Notes under the pieces: model-generated | Told to the model about the DNA's origin: nothing | What the model saw: only the letters and a program-made list of their open reading frames with translations | The model's database searches: none | Shown: in pieces, positions 6,908-9,929 of the stretch | Numbering within the stretch: position 1 is the first letter of the stretch | Layout: the number at the start of each line of letters is the position of its first letter | Assembly: GCA_009697555.1 (NCBI GenBank) | Contig: WLQV01000022.1 | Location: 1-9,929, forward strand | DNA: 9,929 nucleotides | Source: Actinomycetota bacterium | Lineage (GTDB): Bacteria; Actinomycetota; Actinomycetes; Nanopelagicales; Nanopelagicaceae | Reading direction: 5' to 3' | Position numbers and translations under genes: made by a program

Positions 6908-7438
6908 TTACTTGCCCTTCTCTTCTGCTGCGATGTTCTCAGCTTGCGAGGTGCGATAGAGAACGGTCTGCAAGTGCTCGGTATAGAGCACCAACTCTTC
7001 ATTGTCAGCACGGAAAATTTCATAACTCACACGGAATAGACCCATCGTTTCGTACTTGGGAGTCTTCTCCAAGAGGGTGCGCATGCCATAGATGGTGTCA
7101 CCGATAAAAGTTGGCTTAATGAAACGAAGTTTGTCGTAGCCATAACTAAAGGTATTGACGTTGTTATGGGCGAATAGACCTAAGCCGTAACTAAAGACCA
7201 TCGCACCTGGCACGAGGCGACGCTTGAAGAGTCCCTCTTCGCGAGCCCAAATATCATCACCGACATAGGGATGCATGTCGAGTACGAGTGAATTAAAGAG
7301 CATCACTTCGCCCTCAGAGACGGTACGGCGCAGTGAGCGGTCGATCTCTCCTACTTGGTAATCCTCATAGAGTTTTACATCTTGATTCCACACCGGAACT
7401 TCATAGCGCGCCTTGGGATCTGGATTGGGATTCTTCAT
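6908..7438 (-). CDS. MaoC-like (hot-dog fold) dehydratase/hydratase
   Basis: This is a 176-residue single hot-dog protein of the MaoC/R-specific hydratase type. The family adds or removes water at the C2-C3 bond of acyl-CoA thioesters. The family motif region lies at about 41-83: [22 protein letters not shown], then [15 protein letters not shown]. Compared with the canonical D-x-N-P-x-H hydratase motif, Asp54 is kept, His56 stands where Asn is usual, and Val59 stands at the normal catalytic His position. The active site is therefore rearranged, or this is a divergent subfamily. The second half carries the expected [15 protein letters not shown] strand (104-118). It starts 21 bases after the CoA-transferase stop with GAGG in front of the ATG, and its stop abuts the next start. 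Pairing with a CoA-transferase supports an acyl-CoA substrate. Which acyl group is unknown. Confidence 0.85.
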   Translation of the reverse strand: MKNPNPDPKARYEVPVWNQDVKLYEDYQVGEIDRSLRRTVSEGEVMLFNSLVLDMHPYVGDDIWAREEGLFKRRLVPGAMVFSYGLGLFAHNNVNTFSYGYDKLRFIKPTFIGDTIYGMRTLLEKTPKYETMGLFRVSYEIFRADNEELVLYTEHLQTVLYRTSQAENIAAEEKGK

Positions 7439-7459
7439 AGCTTCCTCATCTCTACTGAA

Positions 7460-8629
7460 CTAAATGCCAAATTCTTTGCGAATGCGATCGGTATCTTCGC
7501 CCACATGTGGCGCACCCTTACTGTGCTTGATGGTGCGACCATCGATACGCATTGGTGAGCGAGTCGTCATGACTTCAACGCTCTCACTATTGTCCAGTGA
7601 TGGCCGCGTAGTCTTCTGCACCATGTCGAGCTCCTTGAAGCCTTCGTGGGCGATCAGCTCTGGCAGCGTCAGCACCGGTGCGCACCAGATATCTGCCGCA
7701 TCTAAAATTGCCAGCCAATGTTCGGTGTTATTGCTCTTCAACTTCGCAGAGAGCGCCTTCATAATCACTTCTTGATCACTCCACCAAGACTTAGGATCGC
7801 TGTAAGCACTTAAGTCAACACCGAGTAATTGCCCCAACTCTGGAATCGGAGTCATCGCAATTGCAATGTAGCCACTCGAGGTTTCATAAAGGCCGTACGG
7901 CGCAGGTAGAAATGCATGTGCAGAATTTCCAGCACCGCGCTTGACGATCACATCGGGATCAAAGAGGTTGGCTGAAATCAATTCAAATTGCAGGTCGAGC
8001 ATTGATTCGAGCAGACTCGACTCCACTAAGCCACCTTTGCCAGTGCGTTCGCGGCGAAGTAATAACGCAGTAACACCATGGGCTAAGTGAGTTGAAGTAA
8101 AGATATCCGCAATTGCTAAACCAACTGGAATTGGTGGATCGCCCGCGCGACCATTGAGCCATGGCAGACCAGAGATAGATTGCGCCAGGAGATCTTGTCC
8201 AGGGCGATCTTTAAATGGACCAGTTGCGCCATAACCAGTTGCACTTCCATAAACGATTCGTGGATTGCGCTTACTGACTGCTTCGTATCCCAAACCTAAC
8301 CGCTCTATTACGCCAGGTCGGAAATTTTGAATCATGACATCGGCTTTATCAATCAACTTCCATACTTCAGCTAAGCCATCTGGATTCTTGAGATCAGCGG
8401 CGAAACTCTCCTTATTGCGATTCATAATATGAAACGAGAGTGTGTCGCCATCTTCTTCTAAGCCAGCAAATGCCAAGGTACGTCCAATGTCGCCCGTTTT
8501 GGGACGTTCGATTTTGATGACACGTGCACCTAAATCGGCAAGACGCATGGCAGATACTGGACCGGCCAAGAATTGGCTAAAGTCCAAGACCAACATGCCA
8601 TCTAGCGGCAAATGACTACGATCGCTCAC
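7460..8629 (-). CDS. CaiB/BaiF class III CoA-transferase family protein
   Basis: This is a 389-residue class III CoA-transferase, which moves CoA between a CoA thioester donor and a carboxylic acid through an aspartyl-CoA anhydride. The hallmarks are present. The N-terminus has LDGMLVLDFSQFLAGP (9-24) and LGARVIKIERP (33-43). NRNKESFAADLKNPDG is at 70-85 and NFRPGVIERLGLGY at 102-115. The catalytic Asp is probably Asp146, in RPGQDLLAQSISG (142-154). GKGGLVESSLLESM follows at 197-210. The size is normal for the family (about 390-410). The start is GTG at 8629, with a strong AAAGGAG (8640-8646) ten bases upstream; no better in-frame start exists. It lies 28 bases after the mutarotase stop and 21 bases before the MaoC start. 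CaiB-family members use very diverse acids (carnitine, oxalate, bile acids, citramalate, itaconate), so the substrate cannot be read from sequence. The surrounding sugar-acid genes suggest an aldonate or a breakdown product. Confidence 0.9.
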   Translation of the reverse strand: MSDRSHLPLDGMLVLDFSQFLAGPVSAMRLADLGARVIKIERPKTGDIGRTLAFAGLEEDGDTLSFHIMNRNKESFAADLKNPDGLAEVWKLIDKADVMIQNFRPGVIERLGLGYEAVSKRNPRIVYGSATGYGATGPFKDRPGQDLLAQSISGLPWLNGRAGDPPIPVGLAIADIFTSTHLAHGVTALLLRRERTGKGGLVESSLLESMLDLQFELISANLFDPDVIVKRGAGNSAHAFLPAPYGLYETSSGYIAIAMTPIPELGQLLGVDLSAYSDPKSWWSDQEVIMKALSAKLKSNNTEHWLAILDAADIWCAPVLTLPELIAHEGFKELDMVQKTTRPSLDNSESVEVMTTRSPMRIDGRTIKHSKGAPHVGEDTDRIRKEFGI

Positions 8630-8657
8630 GAGTATGAAGCTCCTTTAAATTTACTAA

Positions 8658-8981
8658 TTAGTCGACGTGGAAAACTTCTGGAATTGCCTTCCACCATTCA
8701 CCTGCGGCAATGTCAGCAACTGGGCGTTGCATTGGCATCATGACATCCCACCACTTTTGGGTGTGGGGATCCGCTGCCATCTTCGCCATGTCGCCTTCGT
8801 AATCGCTACCGATATATTCAAAGTAGGAGAAGAGTAATTCGCCATATTTATAAATCGAGTAATTGCGAATATTGCTATCGTGAATTTGCTTGAGAACTTC
8901 TGGCCAGACCGCTGCGTGATAACGCTCGTACTCGGCTTGGAACTCCTTAGGAAGGCCAATTACTGATGAATAGCGTTGCAT
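8658..8981 (-). CDS. L-rhamnose mutarotase (RhaM/DUF718)-like protein
   Basis: This is a 107-residue protein of the L-rhamnose mutarotase family, which interconverts alpha and beta anomers of a 6-deoxy hexose such as L-rhamnose or L-fucose. Family landmarks fit the E. coli RhaM pattern: Tyr18 and the catalytic His22 in EYERYHAAVWPE, IRNYSIY at 38-44, Trp77-Trp78 in QKWWD, MMP at 81-83 and the C-terminal PEVFHVD. The length matches the usual 100-110 residues. The ATG at 8981 has GGGAG six bases upstream (8988-8992). It is the second gene of the operon, 30 bases after the amidohydrolase stop. Mutarotases of this kind feed the anomer used by the sugar dehydrogenase. Fucose versus rhamnose cannot be separated from sequence alone. 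The family call is firm, the substrate is not. Confidence 0.87.
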   Translation of the reverse strand: MQRYSSVIGLPKEFQAEYERYHAAVWPEVLKQIHDSNIRNYSIYKYGELLFSYFEYIGSDYEGDMAKMAADPHTQKWWDVMMPMQRPVADIAAGEWWKAIPEVFHVD

Positions 8982-9011
8982 TTTCTTCTCCCAATCGTTA
9001 AGTCGAACTTT

Positions 9012-9869
9012 TTAGAGGTTATATACTTTCTTTGCAGTCTTGCTCTGTAACCACTCTTGTTGCTCGGGTGTGTATGCCTTAGTAACTTCTACTTGGGCTT
9101 TCCATACCTTGGCATAGTCATCACCAAGAATAATTACTGGCCAATCCCCGCCCATCAGTACGCGATCTGCGCCAAATACCTTGACCACATGATCGACATA
9201 AGGTTGCCAATCTGCAACGGTCCAATTAGCCATATCTGATGCGGTATTAAGACCAGAGAATTTTGCATACACATTGGGGTGCTTTGCCGCCTCTGACATC
9301 TCACTTGCCCATGGCTCCATCACTTTATCTTTGATGTTTGGCTTAGCGAAGTGATCGATCACAATCTTCAAATGAGGAACCTTTGCGGCAAGCAGTGGCA
9401 CATTCTTTAAATGATCTGAGCCAACTGCAACATAATCCATGGTGAGTCCAGCATCTGCGACCATCTTCAATGTTTCAATAACCGCAGGACGCAAGATCCA
9501 TTGGGGATCTGACTCATAGCGTGGATTGGTGTAATCATGAGAGAGGTTACGCACCCCTTTTAAATAAGGATTCTTCTTCAGAACTTCAAGTGCTGCACGA
9601 GCTTCATTGGGGCGATCAAATGGCACCCAACCAACAACTCCGATAACAAATGGGTAGCGTGCTGCGATATCCAACATGTAGAAGGTGTCATCGTAGGTAT
9701 CTGCGGCTTGCACCAATACAGAATTGGTAACACCAGATGCTGGAATCTCTGGCGCTAAGCGCTCAGGTGTGAAGTCATCGTGGAGCGGACCAAATTCTGG
9801 TGTGATCCAACTATATGCACGCTCACTCATCACCCAGAGATGTTGATGGGTATCAATTAACTCAGCCAT
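9012..9869 (-). CDS. Amidohydrolase family protein, probable sugar lactonase (L-fuconolactonase type)
   Basis: This is a 285-residue TIM-barrel metal hydrolase of the COG3618/amidohydrolase-2 type, the group that includes L-fuconolactonase and L-rhamnono-lactonase. It would open the sugar lactone to the free aldonate in the cytoplasm. Visible metal and active-site motifs are IDTHQHLW (5-12, with His8 and His10), KGVRN (104-108), VIDHFAKP (170-177, with His173) and VLMGGDWPV (237-245, with the catalytic Asp242). The length is normal. I chose the ATG at 9869: its product begins MAELIDTHQHLW as is typical, and AGAGGG lies upstream at a suitable distance. A GTG at 9905 would add 12 residues of no family character and would overlap the palindrome. 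It is the first gene of the operon that runs on to the mutarotase, CoA-transferase, MaoC and Gfo/Idh genes. 2-pyrone-4,6-dicarboxylate lactonase is a relative, but the mutarotase neighbour favours a sugar lactone. Confidence 0.85.
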   Translation of the reverse strand: MAELIDTHQHLWVMSERAYSWITPEFGPLHDDFTPERLAPEIPASGVTNSVLVQAADTYDDTFYMLDIAARYPFVIGVVGWVPFDRPNEARAALEVLKKNPYLKGVRNLSHDYTNPRYESDPQWILRPAVIETLKMVADAGLTMDYVAVGSDHLKNVPLLAAKVPHLKIVIDHFAKPNIKDKVMEPWASEMSEAAKHPNVYAKFSGLNTASDMANWTVADWQPYVDHVVKVFGADRVLMGGDWPVIILGDDYAKVWKAQVEVTKAYTPEQQEWLQSKTAKKVYNL

Positions 9870-9893
9870 TTTTCTTCCCTCTTTCGTAGTCTG

Positions 9894-9908
9894 TGAGTGC
9901 CCCACTCA
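9894..9908. promoter_or_regulatory. Perfect inverted repeat, candidate operator of the sugar-acid operon
   Basis: TGAGTG, three spacer bases CCC, then CACTCA form a perfect 6-3-6 palindrome, 25-39 bases upstream of the amidohydrolase ATG. A TACGGT hexamer (9916-9921, minus strand) just upstream fits a loose -10 box, which would place the palindrome at or just after the transcription start. That is a position where a repressor could block transcription. No regulator gene is in the window, so the cognate protein is unknown. Confidence 0.4.
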
Positions 9909-9929
9909 TAGGACACCGTAGGTATCCCA

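Noticed and set aside
7464..7775. 103-codon open frame on the plus strand
   Set aside because: It lies inside the CoA-transferase gene on the opposite strand, is Ser/Val-rich as expected for a shadow frame, and has no recognisable motif.
9870..9905. GTG start 12 codons upstream for the amidohydrolase
   Set aside because: The extra residues are not family-like, the GTG overlaps the palindrome, and the ATG at 9869 has an AGAGGG ribosome binding site and the usual MAELIDTHQHLW beginning.

Overview
The window looks like chromosomal DNA from a small-genome actinobacterium with roughly balanced base composition. The best guess is a freshwater planktonic lineage of the acI/Nanopelagicales type. Support comes from a DUF4192 protein (a family largely confined to Actinobacteria), an actinobacterial-style NUDIX protein with an N-terminal HWG..GAAGLLL stretch, and very tight gene packing. 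Convergent genes share stop codons or overlap, and no gap exceeds about 110 bases. The lineage call is an inference from style, not a phylogenetic result.

Left part (1-4865). The window opens inside a carbohydrate ABC transporter permease (+), whose stop shares the TTAA tetranucleotide with the stop of the convergent DUF4192 gene (-). Next is a secreted PKD-domain protein (-), which diverges across 39 bases from a NUDIX hydrolase (+). The NUDIX gene ends inside the 3' end of a DinG/XPD-type iron-sulphur helicase (-). These are mostly maintenance or hypothetical genes with no evident common task.

Right part (4866-9929). A 107-base divergent region separates the helicase from a fumarylacetoacetate hydrolase (FAH) family gene (+). 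This gene faces, tail to tail, a five-gene run on the minus strand. In transcription order the run is: amidohydrolase of the sugar-lactonase type, L-rhamnose/L-fucose mutarotase-like protein, class III (CaiB/BaiF) CoA-transferase, MaoC-type hydratase, and Gfo/Idh/MocA oxidoreductase. Spacings of 0-30 bases and ribosome binding sites support a single operon.

The mutarotase, lactonase, dehydrogenase and FAH hydrolase match steps of the non-phosphorylative L-fucose/L-rhamnose pathway (sugar, lactone, aldonate, 2-keto-3-deoxy acid, 2,4-diketo acid, pyruvate plus lactate). The usual enolase-superfamily aldonate dehydratase is absent from the window. A CoA-transferase and a MaoC dehydratase with a non-standard active-site motif sit in the operon instead. 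This suggests the hypothesis that aldonate dehydration here goes through a CoA thioester. A perfect 6-3-6 palindrome lies upstream of the operon, and a related but gapped sequence lies in the FAH promoter region, hinting at shared control. No tRNA, rRNA, CRISPR array, insertion sequence or origin was seen.
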